Made by a program: the position numbers and the translations under genes
In this document: positions 1 to 6,539 of the stretch, in pieces
Position numbering within the stretch: position 1 is the stretch's first letter
Layout: each line of letters begins with the position of its first letter
Assembly (NCBI GenBank): GCA_900545215.1
Contig: UQXW01000060.1
Location: 1-11,209 of the forward strand
DNA: 11,209 nt
Reading direction: 5' to 3'
Origin: an uncultured Bacteroidota bacterium
GTDB lineage: Bacteria; Bacteroidota; Bacteroidia; Bacteroidales; P3
Notes under the pieces: generated by a model
Databases searched by the model: none
Told to the model about the DNA's origin: nothing
The model's input: only the letters and a program-made list of their open reading frames with translations

Positions 1-71
1 AAGAAGAGGTGGTGTTGTATTAAGGATTATGATATTGTTTTTTCTTATTAGAATATCGACAACAAGTTCTT

Positions 72-1475
72 TTAGAATCGTACGGTGAAAGTTGCCTGCA
101 CCAAATGATTGGTTCTTGCAATTTTTGCTATCGATTCGTCATAGAATTGATAGTATCTGTTTCCGGATATGTTTGCGTATGCGAAATCGAATGAGTAATA
201 CTTGGTTTTGTATCCTATTCCACCGCTTATACAATTAAGTGCTGCGTCATTAGGTTCCTGATAAGGATTGCCCATGTAAGCATATCCTGCCCTCAAAGCT
301 ATCATTCCGAGTTTCAATTCACCACTCAAACGGAACGTATGTGCGGCTCTGTATAGGTTCTCTATCTCTTGATTTATTGTTGTCTCATACATAATATCGT
401 CATCCATGCGATATTTCATGGAAGAATAATCCGCATATTCATAATCCGCACTTATGGTTCCTCCTATCGCTGATTTGTTGTTTCCGAATACCAATGCAAT
501 ATTTCCCAAAAAGCGGAACGGCGTTTGTATATCGTATTCGAAAGTCGGAGCCACGCTTCCCGAACGTCTATTATAGGCAACCTCGGAACAATAATCGTCT
601 TGTACATAATAATAAGTAGGAGTATGAATGGCAGCTCCTATTCTCAAAAAGTCCAAAGGCTTGAATATCGCTCCCAATTTCAAGTTCACACCCGTTACGG
701 AAAGCTCTTGAACTTCATTATAGGTGTAATAACCGTTATCGTTTCCCGCAGCGTCGAATCTCGTTTCGGCAAACATACTTGTACTTTTGTAATATCCGAG
801 AGGTATTCCGAGCGTTGCTCCGAAGTAAACCCTGTCATCTACGTTTCCACTGAAAGAAAAAGACATTTCCGTCAAATAGCCTGTCTCTTTTATGGACTTT
901 ATCTGACCGAAAGTACCGCTTTCGTAAATCGAACTTATGAAACCGTTTGAATCCAAGTCCACAACGCCGGCTCTGATAAAGTCATTTTCCGCATCGTTAT
1001 TGTCAACTATCGCATCCATCACGACATCATTCACGAACGAAGAGGGGACATTTTCTCTTACCATCTTCATTCTGTTGCTGAAATTCCGCAATTTATTCAC
1101 TCCGAAAGAGAATTGCATGTATTTCAATCCCTTTGAACCGGTCTTGATTGTACCGACCATACCGAAGTTTCCGTAATTGAAACTCGTACGATTGTCATTT
1201 GTTGAAATGCCTTCAATATCGCTATCGTTGAAATTGAAGTTTATTCCCGAGGAAAAACTGATTTCACTTTTCTTGTAAAGTCCCAATCCGGCAGGATTGT
1301 AATGCGAGGACATTATATCGCCTCCCACGGCACCTATTGCACCCGCACGACTTATGTAATTGGCTGTTCCGTTTATCCCGTATTGACTGAAATACAACGG
1401 ATAATCAGGGGAGAGTTGTGCTTTAGCCCACGCGAATGCACATATTCCCATTACGAATAAAAATATCTTTTTCAT
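72..1475 (-). CDS. FadL/OmpP1-like outer-membrane beta-barrel protein
   Basis: The 467-residue product is probably an outer-membrane barrel of the OmpP1/FadL/TodX family, whose characterised members move hydrophobic compounds across the outer membrane. Seen: a signal peptide in residues 1-19 with cleavage likely after AKA (Ala19, before Gln20); the family-typical NPAGLGLYKKSE stretch at residues 60-71, just after the N-terminal hatch-like segment; many alternating aromatic/polar strands to the end; and a terminal Phe (ATFTVRF) as expected for a BamA-assembled barrel. The length fits the family. The start has no SD, which is usual here. It lies 33 bases behind the lipoprotein gene ending at 1509 and is probably co-transcribed with it. 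PorV of the type IX secretion system belongs to the same superfamily, but no porU or other secretion gene is adjacent, so I do not call it PorV. The substrate is unknown. Confidence 0.8.
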   Translation of the reverse strand: MKKIFLFVMGICAFAWAKAQLSPDYPLYFSQYGINGTANYISRAGAIGAVGGDIMSSHYNPAGLGLYKKSEISFSSGINFNFNDSDIEGISTNDNRTSFNYGNFGMVGTIKTGSKGLKYMQFSFGVNKLRNFSNRMKMVRENVPSSFVNDVVMDAIVDNNDAENDFIRAGVVDLDSNGFISSIYESGTFGQIKSIKETGYLTEMSFSFSGNVDDRVYFGATLGIPLGYYKSTSMFAETRFDAAGNDNGYYTYNEVQELSVTGVNLKLGAIFKPLDFLRIGAAIHTPTYYYVQDDYCSEVAYNRRSGSVAPTFEYDIQTPFRFLGNIALVFGNNKSAIGGTISADYEYADYSSMKYRMDDDIMYETTINQEIENLYRAAHTFRLSGELKLGMIALRAGYAYMGNPYQEPNDAALNCISGGIGYKTKYYSFDFAYANISGNRYYQFYDESIAKIARTNHLVQATFTVRF

Positions 1476-1508
1476 TATTCAGATGTTTTTGCTGTTCTCT
1501 ATTTTGTT

Positions 1509-2816
1509 TTATCGTCTTATCGACCTGCTGCCACCTCCGGAAGAGCCCGTGGAGCGAGATGAAGATTTACTTCCGCTGCCGTATGAACCCATCGAACGAG
1601 ATGACGAACGAGAAGGACTGCTTATGCTTCTGCTGCCGCTTGTGCTTCTTGACGGTGTGGATATTGTTCGCTTGCTTCTTGCCGGTTGTGAAATATTCCT
1701 GTTTGTTGAACGCTCCGAATTGCCTCTGAAAGATCTGGAAGTATTTCGTGAACGGTTAATATTTCGGTTTATTGTTGCAGATGAAGGAGTGGTATGACGA
1801 GCTGTTGTCGGCGGGGTATAAGTTCCTGCTTTGCGTCCGGTAATTCCTGCTTTTGAAGAAGAGGCATTAGGTTTTGAAGCGGTATTCCTGCCGATTGTTC
1901 CGACAGATGTTCCTTTTGTCAAACGCGAAGGTTTATTTAATGTGCCGAGATTGGTTGCAGTGTTGTTTGAACGGCTTATAGTCGGTTTGGATATGGTATT
2001 AGCCCCCGTAGAACCAAGAGTTCCTCTGCGAATTATGCCGTTTGTCTTGCTTATTGACGAAGAGGATACATTCAGACCTCTTGCCAATTTATTGCTTTCC
2101 ACATAGCCGGCTCTTGAAATGCCACCGTTGTTTCTTTGTATGTAATTCGTTCCCGTGGACATACTTCTATAAAGATTGGAGTTTCGGTCATGAGAGTTAT
2201 AATAGCAAACATCATGATAGTGATGGCAACAAGTCCAATGATGATGACGGTGATGTGGTCCGTACCAATAGGAATAATAGTAAGGATTGTACCAAGACCA
2301 ATAAAAAGGATTGCTCCAACGTGCATAGAATGAAGGATACCACCAACTGTATCCCAAATATATCGATGTTCCCCAATAAAGCGGGTCATGCGTGTACCAG
2401 TACATATTGGTATAATAGTCCGCATAATAATCCGAATATATCACCGGTCCGTAAAATCTGCGGATTCTGGCACTGTAAGCATAGTCATAATAATCGTCTT
2501 CATCGAATTGCGAATACTCTTCCGTTGAAGCCTTTTGTGAATTATCGGTTTCGGATTGTTCGGCAGCCATTGCTTCTGTTTTAATGGCTTCACGATACGC
2601 CTCTGTCTTCTTTGTGTAAGCAGGGTCTTGGTAAGCCAAACTTTTTTCCCTTTTTACCGGTTCAGGTTGCAGGTATTCTTCCTCGTCGGAATCCGAATAC
2701 ACATCATCATAACTCACTGAAAGCAAAGAAGCATTGCAACTTGAAAAGATTATTCCTGCAAGAGCCGAAGTTACTGTAACGATTGCACTTCTCCTTATTA
2801 AAGCTCTGATTCTCAT
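1509..2816 (-). CDS. Aromatic/His-rich putative lipoprotein, function unknown
   Basis: The 435-residue product is not recognised as a named family. Seen: a basic N-terminus, a hydrophobic segment (about residues 11-24) and a plausible lipobox FSSC giving Cys27 as lipidation site; an acidic patch (SDSDEEE, 41-47); a glutamate/lysine-rich linker (about 50-105); a Tyr/Trp-dense region (about 109-185); a His/Cys cluster HHRHHHWTCCHHYHDVC (188-204) that could bind metal; and a low-complexity Ser/Arg/Gly/Thr tail (about 230-435) ending in RSIRR. Low complexity could suggest a shadow ORF, but the ATG is preceded by a strong SD (AGGAGG, 6-base spacing), a promoter lies upstream, and the export signal is well formed, so I regard it as real. 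It leads an operon with the FadL-like barrel gene, suggesting an envelope role, perhaps structural or surface-exposed. That role is inference only. Confidence 0.75.
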   Translation of the reverse strand: MRIRALIRRSAIVTVTSALAGIIFSSCNASLLSVSYDDVYSDSDEEEYLQPEPVKREKSLAYQDPAYTKKTEAYREAIKTEAMAAEQSETDNSQKASTEEYSQFDEDDYYDYAYSARIRRFYGPVIYSDYYADYYTNMYWYTHDPLYWGTSIYLGYSWWYPSFYARWSNPFYWSWYNPYYYSYWYGPHHRHHHWTCCHHYHDVCYYNSHDRNSNLYRSMSTGTNYIQRNNGGISRAGYVESNKLARGLNVSSSSISKTNGIIRRGTLGSTGANTISKPTISRSNNTATNLGTLNKPSRLTKGTSVGTIGRNTASKPNASSSKAGITGRKAGTYTPPTTARHTTPSSATINRNINRSRNTSRSFRGNSERSTNRNISQPARSKRTISTPSRSTSGSRSISSPSRSSSRSMGSYGSGSKSSSRSTGSSGGGSRSIRR

Positions 2817-2822
2817 AATAGC

Positions 2823-2828
2823 CCTCCT
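2823..2828 (-). promoter_or_regulatory. Strong Shine-Dalgarno site of the lipoprotein gene
   Basis: On the minus strand AAAGGAGGG precedes the ATG at 2816-2814, with AGGAGG six bases from the start. It supports this start codon. It stands out because none of the other starts I inspected (FadL-like gene, proS, prfB, the 7742 gene) shows a comparable SD, in line with the weak SD use known for Bacteroidetes. Confidence 0.7.
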
Positions 2829-2835
2829 TTGTTGG

Positions 2836-2865
2836 ATTGTTTCAAAAAATATTTTCGTACTTTTG
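2836..2865 (+). promoter_or_regulatory. Bacteroidetes-type promoter for proS
   Basis: TACTTTTG at 2858-2865 matches the -7 consensus TAnnTTTG. A partial -33 element, ATTG at 2836-2839, lies 18 bases upstream. Transcription would begin near 2871, giving proS a leader of about 80 bases. The element overlaps the opposing promoter of the lipoprotein gene. Confidence 0.6.
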
Positions 2866-2883
2866 CATCACTATTTCCAAGGG

Positions 2884-2914
2884 CAAAAATACTGATTTTT
2901 CTCCTTTTTGCAAG
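2884..2914 (-). promoter_or_regulatory. Bacteroidetes-type promoter for the lipoprotein/FadL-like unit
   Basis: On the minus strand TATTTTTG (2891-2884) matches TAnnTTTG and CTTG (2914-2911) is a partial -33 element, with a 19-base spacer. The start site would be near 2878, leaving a leader of about 60 bases before the ATG at 2816. Confidence 0.55.
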
Positions 2915-2952
2915 TAGTATGACCCCATAAACAGACAAAAAGTTTAATCAAT

Positions 2953-4431
2953 ATGGCAAAAGATTTTGTACAACGCTCGGAGAATTATTCGGAGTGGTAT
3001 AACGAATTGGTTGTTAGAGCGGATTTGGCAGAGAATTCGTCCGTCAGAGGTTGCATGGTGATAAAGCCTTACGGCTATGCAATTTGGGAAAAAATGCAAG
3101 CGACCTTAGATAAGATGTTCAAAGAGACGGGACATCAAAATGCGTACTTCCCTTTATTCATTCCTAAGTCGTTCTTCGAGAAAGAAGCGGAACATGTTGA
3201 AGGTTTCGCCAAGGAATGTGCCGTTGTAACTCACCACAGATTGAAACCTAAAAGAGATGGTTCGGCAGGGCTTGAACCCGATCCCGAAGCAAGATTGGAA
3301 GAGGAACTTATAGTAAGGCCGACATCCGAAACCATTATATGGGATACCTATAAAAGATGGATAAAATCATACAGAGATTTACCGATACTCTGCAATCAAT
3401 GGGCAAATGTGGTGCGTTGGGAAATGAGAACGCGTATGTTCTTGCGAACTGCGGAGTTCTTATGGCAGGAAGGACACACCGCTCATACCACAAGTGAGGA
3501 AGCGGAAGCGGAAGCAAGAAGAATGTTGGGCGTTTATGCCGATTTTGCAGAGCAATTCATGGCTGTACCTGTCGTTCGTGGCGTTAAATCACCTAACGAA
3601 CGTTTTGCGGGAGCGGTGGAGACATATTGCATAGAAGCGATGATGCAGGACGGTAAGGCGTTACAGGCAGGCACTTCCCACTTCTTGGGACAAAATTTTG
3701 CGAAAGCTTTCGATGTAAAATTTCTTTCGAAGGAAAATAAATTGGAATACGTATGGGCGACTTCATGGGGCGTATCCACAAGACTTATGGGAGCTTTGAT
3801 AATGACCCATTCGGACGATAACGGATTGGTATTGCCGCCAAAGCTTGCACCAATTCAAGTCGCAATCATTCCAATCTTCAAAACAGAGGAACAATTCGAC
3901 CAAATAAACCAAGAAGTTGCCAAAATACAAAAAGCACTTTCCGAAAAAGGTATCAGCTTCAAGTACGACGACCGCAGAGAATACAAACCCGGTTGGAAAT
4001 TCCACGAATACGAATTCAAGGGTGTGCCGATTCGCATAACCATGGGGGCAAGAGATTTGGCAGAAGGCAAATGCGAATTGGCAAGACGCGATACCATGGA
4101 GAAAGAACTCATAGATGTAGAAAGAATAACAGAAGTCATAGAGCAAAGACTTGAAGACATTCAAAAGAACCTTCATGACAGAGCCTTGAAATTCCGAATC
4201 GACAACACACGAAAAGTCGATACGTGGGAGGAATTCAAAGAAATACTGGAAACCGAAGGCGGCTTTATCTCCGCACATTGGGACGGAACTCCGGAAACCG
4301 AAGAAAAAATCAAAGAATTGACCAAAGCAACCATACGTTGCATACCTTTCGACTCTCCGGAAGAGGAAGGCAAATGTATATACAGCGGAAAACCATCTCA
4401 TAGAAGAGTGATTTTCGCCAAGGCATATTGA
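2953..4431 (+). CDS. proS: Prolyl-tRNA synthetase, archaeal/eukaryotic-like short type
   Basis: This cytoplasmic enzyme charges tRNA(Pro) with proline using ATP. The 492-residue length matches the short form that lacks the editing insertion of the long bacterial (E. coli-type) enzyme. Seen: RPTSET at 122-127; the motif 2 region (VRWEMRTRMFLRTAEFLWQE, 154-173, followed by GHTAH); the active-site stretch SHFLGQNFAKAF (242-253); the motif 3 region TSWGVSTRLMGALIMTHSDD (270-289), with Arg277 as the motif 3 arginine; an anticodon-binding domain from about 300 to 400; and the type-specific C-terminal domain ending in AKAY with the terminal Tyr typical of this form. Cys463 and Cys475 lie in that last domain. 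The ATG at 2953 begins the conserved N-terminus (AKDFVQRSENYSEWYNELV) and has no SD. The gene is monocistronic: promoter upstream, terminator directly downstream. A long minus-strand ORF across it is Phe-rich and looks like a by-product of its A/G-rich codons. Confidence 0.97.
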   Translation: MAKDFVQRSENYSEWYNELVVRADLAENSSVRGCMVIKPYGYAIWEKMQATLDKMFKETGHQNAYFPLFIPKSFFEKEAEHVEGFAKECAVVTHHRLKPKRDGSAGLEPDPEARLEEELIVRPTSETIIWDTYKRWIKSYRDLPILCNQWANVVRWEMRTRMFLRTAEFLWQEGHTAHTTSEEAEAEARRMLGVYADFAEQFMAVPVVRGVKSPNERFAGAVETYCIEAMMQDGKALQAGTSHFLGQNFAKAFDVKFLSKENKLEYVWATSWGVSTRLMGALIMTHSDDNGLVLPPKLAPIQVAIIPIFKTEEQFDQINQEVAKIQKALSEKGISFKYDDRREYKPGWKFHEYEFKGVPIRITMGARDLAEGKCELARRDTMEKELIDVERITEVIEQRLEDIQKNLHDRALKFRIDNTRKVDTWEEFKEILETEGGFISAHWDGTPETEEKIKELTKATIRCIPFDSPEEEGKCIYSGKPSHRRVIFAKAY

Positions 4432-4455
4432 TTTCATTTCGATAAATCGTAATAC

Positions 4456-4505
4456 AAGGAAGTCAGATGGCAATCCGAATTGCCTCGGACTTCCTTTCTT
4501 TATAC
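4456..4505 (+). terminator. Rho-independent-type terminator after proS
   Basis: AAGGAAGTC (4456-4464) pairs with GACTTCCTT (4488-4496), and an inner stem GGCAAT (4469-4474) pairs with ATTGCC (4479-4484) around the loop CCGA. A small internal loop separates the stems. The T-rich run TTTCTTTAT follows from 4495. It starts 25 bases after the proS stop codon. Confidence 0.85.
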
Positions 4506-4696
4506 CCTCCAATGATGCCCGCAAAACAAAATGGCGGAAAAATTTCACGAAACGGCGGAAGAAAAAATTATTACGCCGATTCATTTCGAGGTGTTGCAAT
4601 ATGCTGATTTCCCAAAGGTAAGAAAAGGTGCTTTCCGACTTTATTCCTCTCTTGAAACAAGGTGTGGTGTTGCCGGTATGATTTACTGCTATTCTT
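4506..4696. other. Intergenic stretch between proS terminator and prfB promoter
   Basis: I see no convincing gene here. A 74-codon plus-strand frame (4531-4755) has no SD, no promoter and no recognisable product, and runs through the prfB promoter. On the minus strand a TACCTTTG match (4620-4613) resembles a -7 element but has no -33 partner and would only read into the proS terminator and antisense of proS. Confidence 0.5.
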
Positions 4697-4730
4697 TTTA
4701 CCAGCTTTCCGATTTTGTTTCGTATCTTTG
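4697..4730 (+). promoter_or_regulatory. Bacteroidetes-type promoter for prfB
   Basis: TATCTTTG at 4723-4730 matches TAnnTTTG exactly. The -33 element is weak (TTTA, 4697-4700, 22-base spacer). The start site would be near 4737, about 60 bases before the prfB ATG. Confidence 0.55.
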
Positions 4731-4751
4731 TTCCGGTATCGGCAGGGAGGT

Positions 4752-4793
4752 ATGACTTCTTTTGTTGATTTTATGATTGAAAATTATAGATAG
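4752..4793 (+). promoter_or_regulatory. Possible 13-codon leader ORF upstream of prfB
   Basis: Just downstream of the predicted start site, ATG at 4752 opens a frame encoding MTSFVDFMIENYR with a TAG stop at 4791-4793, five bases before the prfB ATG. AGGGAGG (4744-4750) lies directly before the ATG, though one base is too close for a standard SD. It could be a leader peptide coupled to prfB translation, or chance. TAG is decoded by release factor 1, not by RF2. Confidence 0.25.
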
Positions 4794-4798
4794 GTTGT

Positions 4799-5882
4799 AT
4801 GACAATAGAGGAAACCAACAGGGATTTTACAGAGAGAGTTGCTGCTCTAAGGAGGTGTCTTTGACATCGATAGGTTGAAAAGTGAGGTAGAAGATGCTGA
4901 GGCAAAGTCTCAGAGGGCGGATTTTTGGAATGATGCAAAGGAGACGGAGGCATTTCTGAAAGAGGTCGGCGAAAAGAAAAATCGTTTGGCGGAGTATGGC
5001 AGGGTGCAGTCTGCTCTCGATGATTTCTGTGTGTTGATGGAGTTCTTCGCAGAGGGTGAGGTCGGTGAGGAGGAAGTGAACGAGAATGCTCGAGTGCTTG
5101 GCGGGTTGATTGAGGGGTTGGAGTTGAAAAGTATGCTCCGTTTGCAGGAGGATAAGTTTTCTGCGATAGTGAATATCAATGCAGGTGCCGGTGGTACGGA
5201 GAGTTGCGACTGGGCGGAGATGTTGATGCGTATGTACTCTCGTTGGGCTGAGAGACATGCTTTCAAGGTGTGCATTGTCGATACGCAGGTTGGTGATGTC
5301 GCCGGTATAAAGAGTGCGTCTATTCAAATAGATGGTGATTTCGCATACGGTTTTCTTAAAGGGGAAAGCGGTGTGCATCGTTTGGTGAGGATTTCTCCTT
5401 TTAATGCAAATGGTAAACGGCAGACTTCTTTTGCTTCTGTTTTTGTTTATCCGGTGATTGATGATAGTATCGATATTGTCATCAATCCTGCCGATATAGA
5501 ATGGGATACGTTTCGTTCTTCGGGACCGGGTGGGCAGAATGTAAATAAGGTGGAGACGGCTGTTCGTTTGCGGTATATTCCGGAAAATATAATAATAGAG
5601 TGTCGTCAGACGCGTTCGCAGTTGCAAAACAGGGAGAAGGCGATGCAGATGTTGAAAAGTCGTCTCTATGAAATGGAACTCAGAAAGAAGAAAGAGAGGT
5701 TGGCGGAGGCGGAGGCGGGGAAAAGGAAAATAGAATGGGGTAGTCAGATTCGCAATTATGTTTTGCAACCGTATAAGTTGGTGAAGGATGTTCGCACGGG
5801 GGTGGAAACGGCGGATACGGCGGGTGTGTTGGACGGGGATTTGGATAATTTCATAAAGTCGTTTCTCTTGATGCCGGATTGA
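4799..5882 (+). CDS. prfB: Peptide chain release factor 2, with programmed +1 frameshift
   Basis: RF2 recognises UAA and UGA stop codons in the ribosomal A site and triggers release of the finished protein. Translation starts at ATG 4799 (MTIEETNRDFTERVAALRRCL, 21 codons), meets an in-frame TGA at 4862-4864, and continues in the +1 frame from GAC at 4863 (DIDRLKSEV...) to TGA at 5880-5882. The joined protein is 360 residues, close to the 365 of E. coli RF2. Seen: the stop-codon-recognition tripeptide SPF at about 199-201 in RISPFNANGKR, which marks RF2 rather than RF1 (PxT); the catalytic GGQ at about 244-246 in SSGPGGQNVNKVE; and a coiled-coil-like N-terminal domain. A call starting only at TTG 4875 would miss the first 25 residues. 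The gene has its own promoter and converges with the lipoprotein gene ending at 5994. The 352-codon frame on the opposite strand is a shadow. Confidence 0.96.
4849..4864 (+). promoter_or_regulatory. RF2 autoregulatory frameshift site
   Basis: AAGGAGG (4849-4855) is an internal SD, followed by TGT and the slippery CTT TGA (4859-4864) then C. The three-base gap between AGGAGG and CTT equals that in the E. coli prfB site (AGGGGG-TAT-CTT-TGA-C). When RF2 is scarce, the ribosome paused at UGA slips from CUU to UUU and continues in the +1 frame; when RF2 is abundant, it terminates after 21 codons. The joined reading gives the continuous sequence LRRCLDID that fits RF2. Confidence 0.95.
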
Positions 5883-5897
5883 CACTTTTGAAGTGTC
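5881..5897. terminator. Short hairpin at the prfB stop codon
   Basis: GACACTT (5881-5887) pairs perfectly with AAGTGTC (5891-5897) around a three-base loop. It begins inside the prfB stop codon. No good T-run follows on the plus strand, so it may be a weak terminator or a 3'-end stabiliser between the convergent genes. Confidence 0.35.
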
Positions 5898-5993
5898 GCT
5901 TCTTCCGATGTGCCGGTTAAATGAAATGCTGTCTCGGAGGTTCTGTTCGGTAATGCGGGTCTTCCAAGGGTGTGTTTTTGCTTTATTGTTGCT

Positions 5994-6539
5994 TTATTCC
6001 GTTATTGCTTTTGGTCGAAGTCCCAGCAGGGCGGCAAGATAGGGGTTCGTGATTACTCTTTTTTCTTTGATGACCGTTACTTTGTCGGAATTGATATATG
6101 TTATGCTTCTTCCTTGTACGCTTATCACGGCAGGGGTGTGGAAATTGTTTATTCGCATGCCTATGATAGTGATTTTGCCTTGCTCTTCCGCACAGAAACG
6201 AAAGTGCTTCATTGCAGGGTAGTACTTGTGCATTTTCGATATCATCAGTTTCTGCGTCAACAGGTCTTTGCGTTCTTTCTTCGGAACGGCAATAAGCCCG
6301 AACACATCGATGCTGTCGTTGTCATACAAGCCCTCTTCTTCCAAGAAATCGTTCAATCGCTCATGACATTCATGACAACCCAAGGTGGAGAACAGCACGT
6401 AGATGCTTTGCTTGTCCGTTTCCATCAAAGAATGCTTCTTCCTGTCCGTACCTATGCAAGTATATAAATCACCGCTTGTGCCGCATGAAGCGAGGAAAAG
6501 CGACAAGAATGTCGTAAATACCAAAATCTTCGTTTTCAT
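5994..6539 (-). CDS. Thioredoxin-fold lipoprotein with CHEC motif
   Basis: This 181-residue product is probably a lipoprotein with a thioredoxin-like fold facing the periplasm. Seen: a signal peptide with lipobox LASC giving Cys19; a strand ending in YVLFSTLG followed by the CxxC motif CHEC (55-58) at the start of a helix, as in thioredoxins; a later HTPAVIS segment whose Thr135-Pro136 sits where the cis-proline loop would be; and a following strand pair with charged helix. Such proteins reduce or isomerise disulphides, or transfer electrons to a partner. The substrate is unknown. Additional Cys28 and Cys116 are present. The ATG directly abuts the TAG of the gene before it (6542-6540), so translation is probably coupled. 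It is the last gene of a three-gene exported-protein unit. It differs from classic TlpA/ResA in lacking the usual WCxxC tryptophan. Confidence 0.75.
   Translation of the reverse strand: MKTKILVFTTFLSLFLASCGTSGDLYTCIGTDRKKHSLMETDKQSIYVLFSTLGCHECHERLNDFLEEEGLYDNDSIDVFGLIAVPKKERKDLLTQKLMISKMHKYYPAMKHFRFCAEEQGKITIIGMRINNFHTPAVISVQGRSITYINSDKVTVIKEKRVITNPYLAALLGLRPKAITE

Noticed and set aside
31..57. Weak AT-rich inverted repeat (GATATT/AATATC) downstream of the FadL-like gene
   Set aside because: Only six A/T-rich pairs around a long loop; too weak to call a terminator.
72..1475. PorV (type IX secretion) identity for the FadL-like barrel
   Set aside because: PorV shares the superfamily, but no porU or other secretion-system gene is adjacent and no PorV-specific feature is recognisable, so the general family call is safer.
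1483..2584. Several plus-strand frames across the lipoprotein gene
   Set aside because: They are by-products of the low-complexity composition of the minus-strand gene, which has a signal peptide, lipobox, SD and promoter.
3763..4599. 278-codon open frame on the minus strand opposite proS, with a TACCTTTG match at 4620-4613 just upstream
   Set aside because: The product is Phe-rich, the complement of Glu/Lys codons in proS. It runs through the proS terminator and lacks a -33 element. The promoter match is probably chance.
4531..4755. 74-codon plus-strand frame between proS and prfB
   Set aside because: It has no SD, promoter or recognisable product, and its end overlaps the predicted prfB promoter and leader.
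4827..5885. 352-codon open frame on the minus strand opposite prfB
   Set aside because: It lies almost exactly antisense to prfB, an unmistakable gene. The product has no recognisable domain and is rich in Arg/His/Thr/Leu as expected from reversing G-rich codons. No start signal is seen.
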